Notes: generated by a model from the sequence alone, not told the origin. A stretch of DNA of 64,000 nt from Rhodocyclaceae bacterium (GCA_028869135.1 JAGWTC010000002.1:124001-188000); one strand, 5' to 3'. Counted from the stretch's first letter, positions 28,595 to 38,041 are shown. Made by a program: numbers and translations.

Positions 28595-29058
28595 CATTTC
28601 ACCACGAAGGGCACAAAGGACACGAAGAAATGCCGTTAGACAAAGATGCCCGAGCCGAGGAGCTTGCTGCGGCAGTCGTCGATGCGGCGATTAAAGTGCA
28701 CAAAGCGCTTGGCCCTGGTTTGCTGGAGTCTGTGTATGAAGCGTGCCTGGCGCATGAGTTGGGTTTGCGTGGAATACCCGTCAAACGACAGTTGGTGTTG
28801 CCCGTGACTTACGAGGGAATGACCCTGGAAACAGGGCTGCGCATCGATATGCTGGCAGGCGATTGTGTGATCGTCGAATTGAAGTCCGTGGATACTCTGT
28901 TACCTGTGCATCAGTCACAGCTTATTACCTACCTGAAACTGTCGGGCCTTAACTTGGGGCTGCTGATTAACTTCAACGTTCGCATGTTGCGTGATGGGCT
29001 GAAGCGAATTGTCTTGTAGGGTTCTCTTCGTGTCCTTTGTGTTCTTCGTGGTGAAAAG
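28595..29058 (+). mobile_element. Repeat-bounded element carrying a GxxExxY gene (copy C) inside the trp operon
   Basis: The left arm 28597-28629 and the reverse complement of the right arm 29026-29056 share TTTCACCACGAAG, then two differing bases, then CACAAAGGACACGAAGA, about 30 nt with two mismatches. Between them lies only the GxxExxY reading frame, whose ATG abuts the left arm. The arms are of the same family as copies A, B and D, which lack the gene. No transposase and no clear target-site duplication were found. Calling it mobile is inference from terminal repeats plus insertion between trpD and trpC. Confidence 0.5.
28630..29019 (+). CDS. GxxExxY family protein
   Basis: 129 residues with the name-giving motif at 30-36 (GLLESVY in GPGLLESVYEACLAHEL). 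The body resembles a small PD-(D/E)XK nuclease core: Asp73 in RIDMLAGD, then Glu84 and Lys86 in VELKSVD, and a Q-containing helix HQSQLITYLKLSGL. The family function is unknown, and members often occur in several copies per genome. No normal ribosome-binding site is present apart from the purine-rich GAAGAA at the end of the left repeat arm. It splits trpD from trpC without an obvious terminator. Confidence 0.85.
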   Translation: MPLDKDARAEELAAAVVDAAIKVHKALGPGLLESVYEACLAHELGLRGIPVKRQLVLPVTYEGMTLETGLRIDMLAGDCVIVELKSVDTLLPVHQSQLITYLKLSGLNLGLLINFNVRMLRDGLKRIVL

Positions 29059-29075
29059 ATTTAAGGTTTAAAACT

Positions 29076-29864
29076 ATGTCCGACATACTCGACAAGATCA
29101 TCGCCACCAAGCGTGAAGAGGTTCTCGCCGCCCGTGACGCCAGGCCTTTGACGGCGGTGCGTGCCGAGGCCGAGGCGCAGGTTGCTGCTCGCGACTTCGT
29201 TGGCGCCATTCGCAGCAAGATTGCCGCGGGCCGGCCCGCCGTCATCGCTGAAATCAAGAAGGCTAGCCCGTCCAAGGGCGTGTTGCGCGAAGACTTTCGC
29301 CCCGCCGAGATAGCGGCTGACTATGCCGCCAACGGCGCCGCCTGCCTGTCGGTGCTGACGGACAAACAGTATTTCCAGGGGGCCCCCGAATATCTGCAGG
29401 CCGCGCGCGCCGCCTGCCAACTGCCGGTGTTGCGCAAGGACTTCATGATCGACCCCTATCAGGTCTATGAGGCCCGCGCCATGGGCGCCGACGCCATTCT
29501 GCTGATCGTCGCGGCTTTGCCACTGTCGGCCATGCAGGACATGGAGAAAATTGCCCACGCGCTGGGCATGGCGGTGCTGGTCGAGTGCCATGATGCCGAT
29601 GAGCTGGAGCTTGCATTGCAGCTCAAAACCCCGCTTCTAGGTATCAATAATCGCAATTTGCGCACTTTCGAAGTAAGTCTGAGCACCACCTTGGACCAGT
29701 TGGCAAGGATTCCGGCCGATCGCACGGTGGTGACCGAATCCGGCATTTTGGGGCCGGCGGATGTGGCAAAAATGCAAGCCCATCAGGTGCATGCCTTCCT
29801 GGTTGGCGAGGCTTTTATGCGCGCACCCAGTCCCGGCGCGGAGCTTGCCCGACTGTTCGCCTGA
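29076..29864 (+). CDS. trpC: Indole-3-glycerol-phosphate synthase
   Basis: 262-residue single-domain TIM barrel that closes the pyrrole ring of indole glycerol phosphate. Family marks are [69 protein letters not shown] and [14 protein letters not shown]. It is not fused to TrpF, which together with trpBA must be elsewhere. The start codon lies 18 nt beyond the right arm of repeat copy C, behind AAGG. Confidence 0.96.
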   Translation: MSDILDKIIATKREEVLAARDARPLTAVRAEAEAQVAARDFVGAIRSKIAAGRPAVIAEIKKASPSKGVLREDFRPAEIAADYAANGAACLSVLTDKQYFQGAPEYLQAARAACQLPVLRKDFMIDPYQVYEARAMGADAILLIVAALPLSAMQDMEKIAHALGMAVLVECHDADELELALQLKTPLLGINNRNLRTFEVSLSTTLDQLARIPADRTVVTESGILGPADVAKMQAHQVHAFLVGEAFMRAPSPGAELARLFA

Positions 29865-30080
29865 ATGTCGCGCCCGACCTTGTGCGACAAGCCTGACCGG
29901 CCTGTTGTTTAAATCCTACAGGCGCCGCTTCCATTCCTCCCGAATAGCCAAGAACTGCTTGGCACCACCCCGGTGCAGCCGGCAAAATAGGCCCATCTTT
30001 CCATCAGGGAAGTATCGGTACGGTAGTGATCAACCACGTGGAGTCATTACCGAACTTTCTAAATCCAAGGAGAAATCTCA

Positions 30081-31262
30081 ATGCAAAAGAAGCTGATCGC
30101 TCTGGCAGTTGCTGGCCTCGCTAGCTCCGCCGCTTTCGCACAAAGCAATGTCACCGTTTACGGTGTCGTCGATGTGACCTTTGAAAACGTCAAGGCTGAT
30201 GACGCTGCCAAGACCCCGGCAAATAACGCCGCCGCCATCAATATCCCGTCGCGCAACCGTGTGACCTCCAACTCCTCCTACATCGGCTTCAAGGGTGAAG
30301 AGGCTCTGGGCAATGGTCTGAAGGCCAAGTTCCTGTTCGAGTCCGGCTTCACTGCCGACAACGGCGGCGCTCTGAGCGGCGGCCGTGACAGCTACGTTGC
30401 TCTGGGCAGCAACTTCGGTGAAGTTCGTCTGGGTCAGTACAATACCGCTGTCCGTACTCTCGGTTCCACGATCGACTTCGCTCCTGGCTACACCGGCATC
30501 GGCGCCATCAGCAACGTCATCGGCACCCTCGGCGGCGTGAAGACCGGTTCCGACGACCGTATCTCCAATGCTGTCGGCTACTTCTCGCCGAACTGGTCCG
30601 GCTTCCAAGTTAGCGCCATCTACGGCGCCAACGAAAACAAGACCGACGGCAGCGCCGACGGTACTGTGACCTCGAAGAACAACAACCGTTACGACCTGGG
30701 CGCCAGCTACACCAACGGCGGCCTGTATGTCGGCGCAGCCTACGGTGAGTCGAAGGACAACATCACCGCAGCGAATGCTAACACCGTGACTGGCAACACC
30801 TACGGCACCAACGGTCTGAACAGCAAGCTGAAGAACACCCGTATCGGCGCCAAGTACACCTTCGCCGCTACCGGTACCTCCATCAGCGCCCTGTGGGACC
30901 AGCAAAAGGCTGAACTGAACCAGTTCAACAACGCTGCCATCTCCGGCGATGTCAAGCGTGATGCCTGGGAAATCGGCGTGAAGCAAGACTTCGGCGCTCA
31001 CTCGATCTATGGCACCTTTGCCAAGGCTAACGACCTCAAGTTCAACGGTAACAAGGCTGACAACACCGGCGTGAAGTCCTACACCCTGGGCTACCTGTAC
31101 AACTTCAGCAAGCGCACCTCGCTGAAGGCCTACTACACCGCCCTCAAGAACGACGCTAACATCGGTACTGACTTCTACAACAACCCGGTTAGCGGCGGTA
31201 CCCCGGGTGCTGTGGGTGCAGATCCGAAGGGCTACGGCGTTGGTCTGCGTCACTCCTTCTAA
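30081..31262 (+). CDS. General porin, Gram-negative type (betaproteobacterial)
   Basis: 393-residue outer-membrane beta-barrel. The signal peptide is MQKKLIALAVAGLASSAAFA, cleaved before QSNVTVYGVVDVTFE, the typical first strand of betaproteobacterial porins. Alternating strands follow, with GSNFGEVRLGQYNTAVRT (constriction-loop region) and the terminal aromatic GVGLRHSF needed for BAM assembly. The ATG is preceded by AAGGAG. Codon choice is strongly biased and a strong terminator follows, both suggesting high expression. Substrate range cannot be read from sequence. Confidence 0.95.
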   Translation: MQKKLIALAVAGLASSAAFAQSNVTVYGVVDVTFENVKADDAAKTPANNAAAINIPSRNRVTSNSSYIGFKGEEALGNGLKAKFLFESGFTADNGGALSGGRDSYVALGSNFGEVRLGQYNTAVRTLGSTIDFAPGYTGIGAISNVIGTLGGVKTGSDDRISNAVGYFSPNWSGFQVSAIYGANENKTDGSADGTVTSKNNNRYDLGASYTNGGLYVGAAYGESKDNITAANANTVTGNTYGTNGLNSKLKNTRIGAKYTFAATGTSISALWDQQKAELNQFNNAAISGDVKRDAWEIGVKQDFGAHSIYGTFAKANDLKFNGNKADNTGVKSYTLGYLYNFSKRTSLKAYYTALKNDANIGTDFYNNPVSGGTPGAVGADPKGYGVGLRHSF

Positions 31263-31300
31263 TCGGTTCTCCGCTTAGAAAGACCAAGGCAGTATGAAAA

Positions 31301-31328
31301 CGGCCACCTTCGGGTGGCCGTTTTTTTT
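31301..31328 (+). terminator. Porin terminator
   Basis: Perfect 8-bp stem CGGCCACC/GGTGGCCG with a TTCG tetraloop, followed by eight T residues. A textbook strong terminator. Confidence 0.9.
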
Positions 31329-31352
31329 GCTTGCTGCTTGTCGCGCAAGCAT

Positions 31353-31366
31353 TTGACCTGCATCAA
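31353..31366. promoter_or_regulatory. FNR-like box, distal (ompW)
   Basis: TTGAC-CTGC-ATCAA matches the FNR/Anr palindrome TTGAT-N4-ATCAA at 9 of 10 positions. Centred 32 bp, about three helical turns, upstream of the proximal box. Confidence 0.5.
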
Positions 31367-31384
31367 AGGTGTAAAGACCATGTT

Positions 31385-31398
31385 TTGATCATGGTCAA
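31385..31398. promoter_or_regulatory. FNR-like box, proximal (ompW)
   Basis: TTGAT-CATG-GTCAA matches the FNR/Anr palindrome at 9 of 10 positions. With the -10 at 31421-31426 its centre falls at -41.5, the classic class II activator position. Confidence 0.6.
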
Positions 31399-31420
31399 AT
31401 GCAGCCATAGGGAGGCGCTC

Positions 31421-31426
31421 TATTCT
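31421..31426 (+). promoter_or_regulatory. ompW -10 element
   Basis: TATTCT matches 4 of 6 consensus -10 bases. The expected start point is near 31433, giving a ~28-nt leader with GAGG before the ompW ATG. Confidence 0.5.
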
Positions 31427-31460
31427 GGCTTCACATTATTTCCACATGTGTGAGGTCATT

Positions 31461-32096
31461 ATGAAAAAGCTTTCCCTGCTGGCAACCGTGCTGGTGCCGG
31501 CATTCGCTTCCCTGAGCGGCGGTAGCGCCTTGGCGCAGCAAACCGATCAAGGCAACTGGCTGGTGCGCGCCCGTGCGGTGAAGATCGATCCGGTCAATCA
31601 TTTCGAGGCCCGACAGGTGCTTGCCGATGATTCGGTCAAGGTGCAGGAAAAGTGGATTCCCGAGATCGACGTCAGTTACTTCTTCACCAGAAATATTGCT
31701 GCCGAACTGGTGCTGACCGTTCCGCAAAAGCGCTACGTCACGGTGAACGGCGCCGACATCGGGAGCTTCAAGCATTTGCCGCCGTCGTTGCTGCTGCAGT
31801 ACCACTTCAACCCCGAAGGCACCTTCCGCCCTTACGTCGGCGCAGGCATCAACTACACCATTCTGGGCAAGGAGAACATGTCGGCACTGGGTGGCAATGT
31901 GACGCTCGACAACCATAGTGTCGGTGCCGCAGTGCAGCTCGGCTTCGACTACAAGATCGGCAAGGACCTGTTCTTCAATCTCGACGTGAAGAAGGTCCAG
32001 ATCCGCACCGATGTCTATCATTCGGTCGCCGGCAACCTCGGCACGCTGAAGCTCGATCCGATTCTCTGGGGCGTCGGTATCGGCTACCGCTTCTAA
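31461..32096 (+). CDS. ompW: OmpW-family outer-membrane protein
   Basis: 211-residue small eight-stranded barrel. The signal peptide MKKLSLLATVLVPAFASLSG...ALA is cleaved before QQTDQG. Family features are NWLVRARAVKID, IPEIDVSYFFTRNIAAELVL, PPSLLLQYHFNPEG, FRPYVGAGINYT and the terminal GVGIGYRF. OmpW proteins make a lateral hydrophobic channel for small hydrophobic compounds. ATG 31461 is chosen over an in-frame 31446 start because it directly precedes the signal peptide and follows GAGG. Two FNR-like boxes upstream suggest induction at low oxygen, as known for E. coli ompW. Confidence 0.93.
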   Translation: MKKLSLLATVLVPAFASLSGGSALAQQTDQGNWLVRARAVKIDPVNHFEARQVLADDSVKVQEKWIPEIDVSYFFTRNIAAELVLTVPQKRYVTVNGADIGSFKHLPPSLLLQYHFNPEGTFRPYVGAGINYTILGKENMSALGGNVTLDNHSVGAAVQLGFDYKIGKDLFFNLDVKKVQIRTDVYHSVAGNLGTLKLDPILWGVGIGYRF

Positions 32097-32112
32097 GCGC
32101 GTTCAGACAAAT

Positions 32113-32142
32113 AAAAAAGGCTACCCGAGGGTAGCCTTTTTT
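32113..32142. terminator. Bidirectional terminator between ompW and rhlE
   Basis: A six-A run, GGCTACC, loop CGAG, GGTAGCC and a six-T run form a symmetric hairpin that can serve both convergent genes. Confidence 0.88.
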
Positions 32143-32159
32143 ATTTCGGCGCGAGATAA

Positions 32160-33635
<1,476 letters not shown>

Positions 33636-33842
33636 TGATTTCTCCTGAATCGGCCTGTAGAGCCGGTTCAGGCAGCGAAACTGTGGGGTTTGCTGATGCG
33701 GCGATGTGCCGCAAGGAATGTTGCCAACCGGCGGGGCAACAACCGGAATTATACGGCAAGTAGCTGATTTTTCGGGGGGCTTGCTTGCCTCTGCATGGAG
33801 ATGTCGCCCGGCCTGAATGCGTCGAGCCGCAGATGCTGTTCC

Positions 33843-33918
33843 CCCTGAGCTTGTCGAAGAGCCGAAGCCGGGCGCGAAGAAACGCGTCCCGCTATCTCCA
33901 CCCTTCGACAAGCTCGGG
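33843..33918. repeat. GAGCTTGTCGAAG-type inverted repeat
   Basis: CTGAGCTTGTCGAAG (33845-33859) and its near complement CCTTCGACAAGCTCGG (33901-33916) face each other around ~40 nt. It lies in the 469-bp gap between rhlE and the lipoprotein gene, which shows no convincing gene. From memory, similar intergenic palindromes occur in many proteobacterial genomes. Confidence 0.5.
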
Positions 33919-33958
33919 GTTCAGCCCTAACAGGGTTGGGGCCCCAAGCCCGGAAAGG

Positions 33959-34010
33959 CAAGATCAAAAGCGGGCCACCAAGTGAGCAAGAACCCCAAGT
34001 CAGACAAAGG
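33959..34010. repeat. Single arm of the trp-operon repeat family (copy D)
   Basis: AAGATCAAAAGCGGGCCACC followed by AAGTGAGCAAGAACCCCAAG closely resembles the left arm of copy A at 24421-24465. No matching opposite arm was found nearby, so this is a solo or decayed copy. Confidence 0.5.
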
Positions 34011-34104
34011 AAAGCCGATTCAAATGGGCCGCCCTTCCCGGTTGGCTCGTACTTGAATTTTGTTTCAAGGCAGCCGGGAAGCCGCACCTGCCCGAAACGA
34101 CAGC

Positions 34105-34491
34105 TCAGGACTGCTTGTTCTTGGGGGGCTGCTTGTCCTCGGTTTCGGGGGCCGCTTCGGCCGGCGCTTCGGGTTCGGTGCCGCGCCGCTTTTCCTCGTC
34201 CCGTTCGGTGGCTTCGCGCGTCTGCACGACGTCGATCTTGTTTTCGCGCATGTAGACGTCCATATCGCGCCAGCCGGCATAGATCGCCGCCTTCGACATC
34301 TTGGGGCTCGATTTGTAGCAGTCCTCCAGCGCGCGGCCCGCGTGCCGGCAGGCGCCGCCAACGGCCTTGCCTTCGGACTCCTGGCGCGCGGCCGTCTGCG
34401 CCGGGGTGTCTATGCCGAGCTGCTCGCACGCGGAAAGCGTCAGTGCCATTGCAAGCGGGACGAGCAGGCGAAGCGCAAACGGTCTGGACAT
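34105..34491 (-). CDS. Small lipoprotein, unknown function
   Basis: 128 residues. The lipoprotein signal peptide (MSRPFALRLLVPLAMALTLS) ends in the lipobox LSAC, with Cys22 as the lipidated residue. The mature part has a short conserved-looking region with Cys at CRHAGRALEDCYK and AAIYAGWRDMDVYMRENKI, then a charged Glu/Pro/Lys-rich tail from ~residue 95. Probably outer-membrane-anchored facing the periplasm. I do not recognise the family. It is divergent from nothing obvious and separated from the next gene by ~100 nt. Confidence 0.7.
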   Translation of the reverse strand: MSRPFALRLLVPLAMALTLSACEQLGIDTPAQTAARQESEGKAVGGACRHAGRALEDCYKSSPKMSKAAIYAGWRDMDVYMRENKIDVVQTREATERDEEKRRGTEPEAPAEAAPETEDKQPPKNKQS

Positions 34492-34594
34492 GGCGAACCG
34501 GGATCAAGGATAGTTGAGTGATTGTACGGCACCGCCCTTGCTTCACAAAGACTGCAAAAGCGCGGCAAAACGGCCGCAAAGATCGGTAAATACC

Positions 34595-35146
34595 TCAGCG
34601 AACAGCGGGGCGGCGACGCTCCAGCATTTCATCCTGCATGTCGCTTTCGCGAATGATCAGCCAGACCAGGGCTGCATTGGCGAGCAGCATGGCGATTTCG
34701 ATGTACAGCACCTCGTCCACGAGGCGGCGCTGTGAATTGTCGCCAAACACGAAGTAGAAGCCTTCAAAGCTGGGAATGACGCTGCGGGAAAGAGAACGAT
34801 AGTCGGAGAAGGGCGGGAACAGCATCACCAGCATCAGGTTGAGGATCAGGAAGCCGATCAGGCCGCGCGTCATCCGGCCGCGGGTATCGATGCCGCGGGC
34901 GTGGTTGATGAGCAGCCAGCCGAGACTGCCATTGATCAGGATGACCAGTACTTCCAGTGTGAGAAAGTCCTGATTGATGCGTCGGTTGAGCGGCAGGTCG
35001 AGGGCGAAGTAGAAGCCGTCGAAGGCCGGCAGCCATTGATGCGCGAGCGACAGATAGTCGCAGGGCGGGAACAGCAGCACCAGCGCAAGATTGCCGAGCA
35101 TGAATGCGAGCAGAATTACATGGGCTTTGCTGGGTCCTGTTTTCAT
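34595..35146 (-). CDS. Four-helix membrane protein with an internal duplication
   Basis: 183 residues, about four hydrophobic helices, no recognised family. The two halves are homologous: residues ~11-80 and ~96-165 both run helix, then LLFPP.DY.SL or MLFPP.DYRSL, then FDGFYF or FEGFYF, then a basic Arg-Arg-Ile/Leu segment and a second helix ending W-L-(L/I)-I. That is a clear tandem duplication of a ~75-residue two-helix unit. ATG 35146 opens on MKTGPSKAHVILLAFMLGN. It diverges from ugpB. Confidence 0.7.
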   Translation of the reverse strand: MKTGPSKAHVILLAFMLGNLALVLLFPPCDYLSLAHQWLPAFDGFYFALDLPLNRRINQDFLTLEVLVILINGSLGWLLINHARGIDTRGRMTRGLIGFLILNLMLVMLFPPFSDYRSLSRSVIPSFEGFYFVFGDNSQRRLVDEVLYIEIAMLLANAALVWLIIRESDMQDEMLERRRPAVR

Positions 35147-35271
35147 GGATGGCAGGAGCGTCGCGCGTGTATATTCTCGAAACGCCTAGACTACCAAGTC
35201 CCGGCTGTGCTGAAAACTGCATTATCCGAAATGGCGTCATTCATTTTGGATAAAAACAACGAGGAGATTGC

Positions 35272-36507
35272 GTGAAACGCTGGATCGTGGGTATTAGCCT
35301 TGCCGTGGCGCTGCCGCTGGCCGGGGCACAGGAAGTCACGTTGCGTCACAGCCTGCAGGGCAAGGCCCTGGATGAGCTGGCGACGATGACGCTCAAGTTC
35401 AACGACGCCCAGAAGGGCAAGGCCAAGGTCGTGCTGCAGAATACCGCCGCGCTGACGCCGAAAGACCGCGCGCAGGCGCCGACCGCCGCGCTGTTCGATC
35501 TGGATGAGTCGACCCACTATTTTTCGGGCAAGCCGCGTTTTGTCCCGCTCTATCAACTGAGCAAGGAAACCGGTGAGCGGATTTCCGCTGACGATTTCTA
35601 TCCGCAGATTGCCGACGCCGTGGCCGATTCCGCCGGCCGTCTGCAGGCCTTGCCGATGGGGCTGGCGATTCCGGTCCTGTTCCGCAACAAGGACGCCTTC
35701 GTCAAGGCCGGGCTTGATCCGGAAAAGCCGCCGCGCACCTGGGCCGAGGTGCAGGACGTGGCCGGCAAGCTCCAGGACGCCGGCTTTCAATGCCCGCTGA
35801 CCAGCACCTACTTTGCGCGCATGCATGCCGAAAACGTGTCCACCCAGCACGGGCAGGGCGTTTCGCTCAAGGGCGACAAGGCGGCGCTGAATACGCTGAT
35901 CAACGTCAAGCATCTGGCGCTGCTGATCAGTTGGCAGAAGAGCCACTACTTCAATTACTACGGCCCGCATCGCGAGGCCGAGGACAAGTTCCTGTCCGGC
36001 GAATGCGCAATGATCACTGCCGACAGCACGCTGTTCTCGCGTCTGTCACCGACCCAGGGCGTGCATGCCGGCGCTTCGCCGCTGCCTTATCACGACGACA
36101 CCTACACGATGACGCCGGACAAGGTGCTGCCTGAAGGGGCGAGCTTGTGGGTTCTGGCGGGCAAGAAGAAGGACGAGTACAAGGTGCTGGCCCGCTACAT
36201 CAAGTTCCTGCTCGAACCGCAGAATCAGCGCGACTGGGTCAAGGCGACCGCCTATCTGCCGATGAGCAAGTCGGCCATGGCTGCTCTGCGGGAGGCCGGC
36301 GCCTTCTCGCCGGCAATCCTGGATGCGGCCGAGAAGCGTCTGTCCAATGTGCACAAGGACAGCGGGCTGATCCGCAACGAAGTCTCGCGCAGCCGCATGC
36401 GCCGCATTCTCGACGAAGAGGTCGAGACGGTCTGGACCAACAAGAAGCCGGCCATGCAGGCGCTCGACGACGCCATGCGGCGCTACAACAGCGGCGAAGA
36501 AAAATAG
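35272..36507 (+). CDS. ugpB: UgpB-like ABC transporter substrate-binding protein
   Basis: 411-residue periplasmic family 1 solute-binding protein. The signal peptide MKRWIVGISLAVALPLAGA is cleaved before QEVTLRHSL. Regions typical of glycerol-3-phosphate/glycerophosphodiester binders are LQALPMGLAIPVLFRNKDAF, PPRTWAEVQDVAGKLQ, CPLTSTYFARMHAENVS and GASLWVLAGKKKDEYK. The start is GTG at 35272, with GAGGAG 6 nt upstream. The glycerophosphodiesterase gene follows by 1 nt, supporting the ligand. The permease and ATPase genes ugpAEC are not in the window. Confidence 0.82.
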   Translation: MKRWIVGISLAVALPLAGAQEVTLRHSLQGKALDELATMTLKFNDAQKGKAKVVLQNTAALTPKDRAQAPTAALFDLDESTHYFSGKPRFVPLYQLSKETGERISADDFYPQIADAVADSAGRLQALPMGLAIPVLFRNKDAFVKAGLDPEKPPRTWAEVQDVAGKLQDAGFQCPLTSTYFARMHAENVSTQHGQGVSLKGDKAALNTLINVKHLALLISWQKSHYFNYYGPHREAEDKFLSGECAMITADSTLFSRLSPTQGVHAGASPLPYHDDTYTMTPDKVLPEGASLWVLAGKKKDEYKVLARYIKFLLEPQNQRDWVKATAYLPMSKSAMAALREAGAFSPAILDAAEKRLSNVHKDSGLIRNEVSRSRMRRILDEEVETVWTNKKPAMQALDDAMRRYNSGEEK

Positions 36508-36508
36508 C

Positions 36509-37234
36509 ATGAGCACTTGGCGCTATCCCCGCTTGATCGCACACCGCTGCGGCGGGGCGCTGGCGCCGGAGAACACGCTGGCCGGGCTGCGCATCGCGGC
36601 CCGGCTCGGCGTAAAGGCAGTCGAGTTCGACGTCATGTTGAGCGGCGACGGCGTGCCGTTTGTCATCCACGACGAAACCCTGGAGCGCACGAGCAATGGC
36701 AGCGGGCGTGTCGCCGACACCCCGGCGGCCGATCTTGGCGCCCTGGATGTCGGCGCCTGGCATCACGCGGCCTTTGCCGGGGAGCGCTTGCCGACGCTGG
36801 CCGCCGCGCTGGCGCTTTGCGATTCGCTGGGGCTTGCGGTTAATCTCGAAATCAAGCCGTCCGCCGGGCATGAGGCCGTCACCGGCAGCACGGTGGCGGC
36901 GCTGGCGGCCGCCTGCACGCCGCATGCCGGCCTGATCCTGTCCTCGTTCTCGCCGGCGGCGCTTGCCGCCGCGGCTGAGCTCGCGCCCGAACTGCCACGC
37001 GCCTTGCTGGTCGAGGAAATCCCGACCGACTGGCCGCGACGCCTGGCATCGCTCGGCTGCTCGGCCTTGCATGCCTGGGCGCAGAAGCTCAATCGCGATC
37101 TGGCGAGCGCGGTTATCGCGGCGGGTGTTCCGCTGGCTTGTTATACCGTCAATCAGCCGGCCGAGGCCGAGGCCCTGTTCGCGCTCGGCGTGTCGGCAGT
37201 GTTCAGCGACCGGCCGGACCTGTTGCTCACGTAA
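36509..37234 (+). CDS. ugpQ: Glycerophosphodiester phosphodiesterase
   Basis: 241-residue GDPD-family TIM barrel hydrolysing glycerophosphodiesters to glycerol 3-phosphate plus alcohol. The active-site pattern is present: LIAHRCGGALAPENTLAG, VEFDVMLSGDGVPFVIHDE, and LGLAVNLEIKP, with the C-terminal CYTVNQPAEAEALFALGVSA. No signal peptide, so cytoplasmic like E. coli UgpQ. One nucleotide separates it from ugpB, which implies one transcript. Confidence 0.92.
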   Translation: MSTWRYPRLIAHRCGGALAPENTLAGLRIAARLGVKAVEFDVMLSGDGVPFVIHDETLERTSNGSGRVADTPAADLGALDVGAWHHAAFAGERLPTLAAALALCDSLGLAVNLEIKPSAGHEAVTGSTVAALAAACTPHAGLILSSFSPAALAAAAELAPELPRALLVEEIPTDWPRRLASLGCSALHAWAQKLNRDLASAVIAAGVPLACYTVNQPAEAEALFALGVSAVFSDRPDLLLT

Positions 37235-37321
37235 CGCCGGCTTACATCTTGGCGGTCGGCAGCCGCCGTCCGGCTGCGTTGACTGAGGTGGGGGATGACC
37301 ACTTCTGTATCCGACACCGCC

Positions 37322-37540
37322 ATGAAACCGTTTGCCCTTTCCGCCAGCCTGCTGCTGCTAGCCCTGACAGGCTGCGCTGTCTATCCGACCTACGACGATC
37401 TTGGCCCGTACCCGGCCCCGGCCTACGGATATGCGCCCGCCTATGTGCCGCCGCCGGTCTATGTGCGGCCCGCGCCGATGTTCTACGGCGGCGTCTATTA
37501 CCATCGGGACTACCGCGGCGGCTACCGCCATTGGCATTGA
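37322..37540 (+). CDS. Short Tyr/Pro-rich lipoprotein
   Basis: 72 residues. The signal peptide MKPFALSASLLLLALTG ends in the lipobox LTGC (Cys18). The mature part is low-complexity, dominated by Tyr, Pro and Gly (GPYPAPAYGYAPAYVPPPVY) and ends in HRDYRGGYRHWH. Such His/Tyr/Pro tails are common in small envelope lipoproteins of unknown role. I prefer ATG 37322 to the in-frame 37295 because it starts the signal peptide. Confidence 0.6.
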   Translation: MKPFALSASLLLLALTGCAVYPTYDDLGPYPAPAYGYAPAYVPPPVYVRPAPMFYGGVYYHRDYRGGYRHWH

Positions 37541-37674
37541 GCCGTCATTGAGCCGGCCAGACTTGTAAGGACCGTGACGAAGGCTTACAAATGCCGGGTC
37601 AGCACGCGATGTGCGCGCCGCGTTAGTGGCAGCATGGGCTTTGCCCATAATCCGAACGCCTACAGGAGAAGGTC

Positions 37675-38025
37675 ATGAAGATGAAGCTCGCATTCGCAGC
37701 AATGATTGCCACCGCAGCAACCCTGCCCGTGCTTGCCCAGACGGCGACCCCGCATATCGACCAGCGCGAGCAGCGCCAGGAGCAGCGCATACAACAGGGC
37801 GAGCAATCCGGCAGCCTCACCAACAAGGAAGCCGCGCGGCTTGAACAGGGCCAGGCGCATATCGACAGGATGGAAAGCAAGGCGGCCGCCGACGGAACCG
37901 TCACGCACAAGGAACGGGCGCGCATGCGCCAGGCCGAACGCGTGCAAAGCCGCCATATCGAAAAGCAGAAGCATGACCGGCAACACGACTACAACCACAA
38001 CGGTGTGACCGACCATCGCCGTTGA
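37675..38025 (+). CDS. Small secreted charged protein with a doubled motif
   Basis: 116 residues. The signal peptide [21 protein letters not shown] is cleaved before QTATPHID. The mature part is Gln/Glu/Arg/Lys-rich and helical, with a repeated unit: [19 protein letters not shown] and [20 protein letters not shown]. The tail [13 protein letters not shown] is His/Asn-rich and resembles an EF-hand-like calcium loop (DYNHNGVTD). ATG 37675 follows AGGAGAAGG. Function unknown; periplasmic. Confidence 0.7.
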   Translation: MKMKLAFAAMIATAATLPVLAQTATPHIDQREQRQEQRIQQGEQSGSLTNKEAARLEQGQAHIDRMESKAAADGTVTHKERARMRQAERVQSRHIEKQKHDRQHDYNHNGVTDHRR

Positions 38026-38041
38026 ATACACTCCCGGCTTC

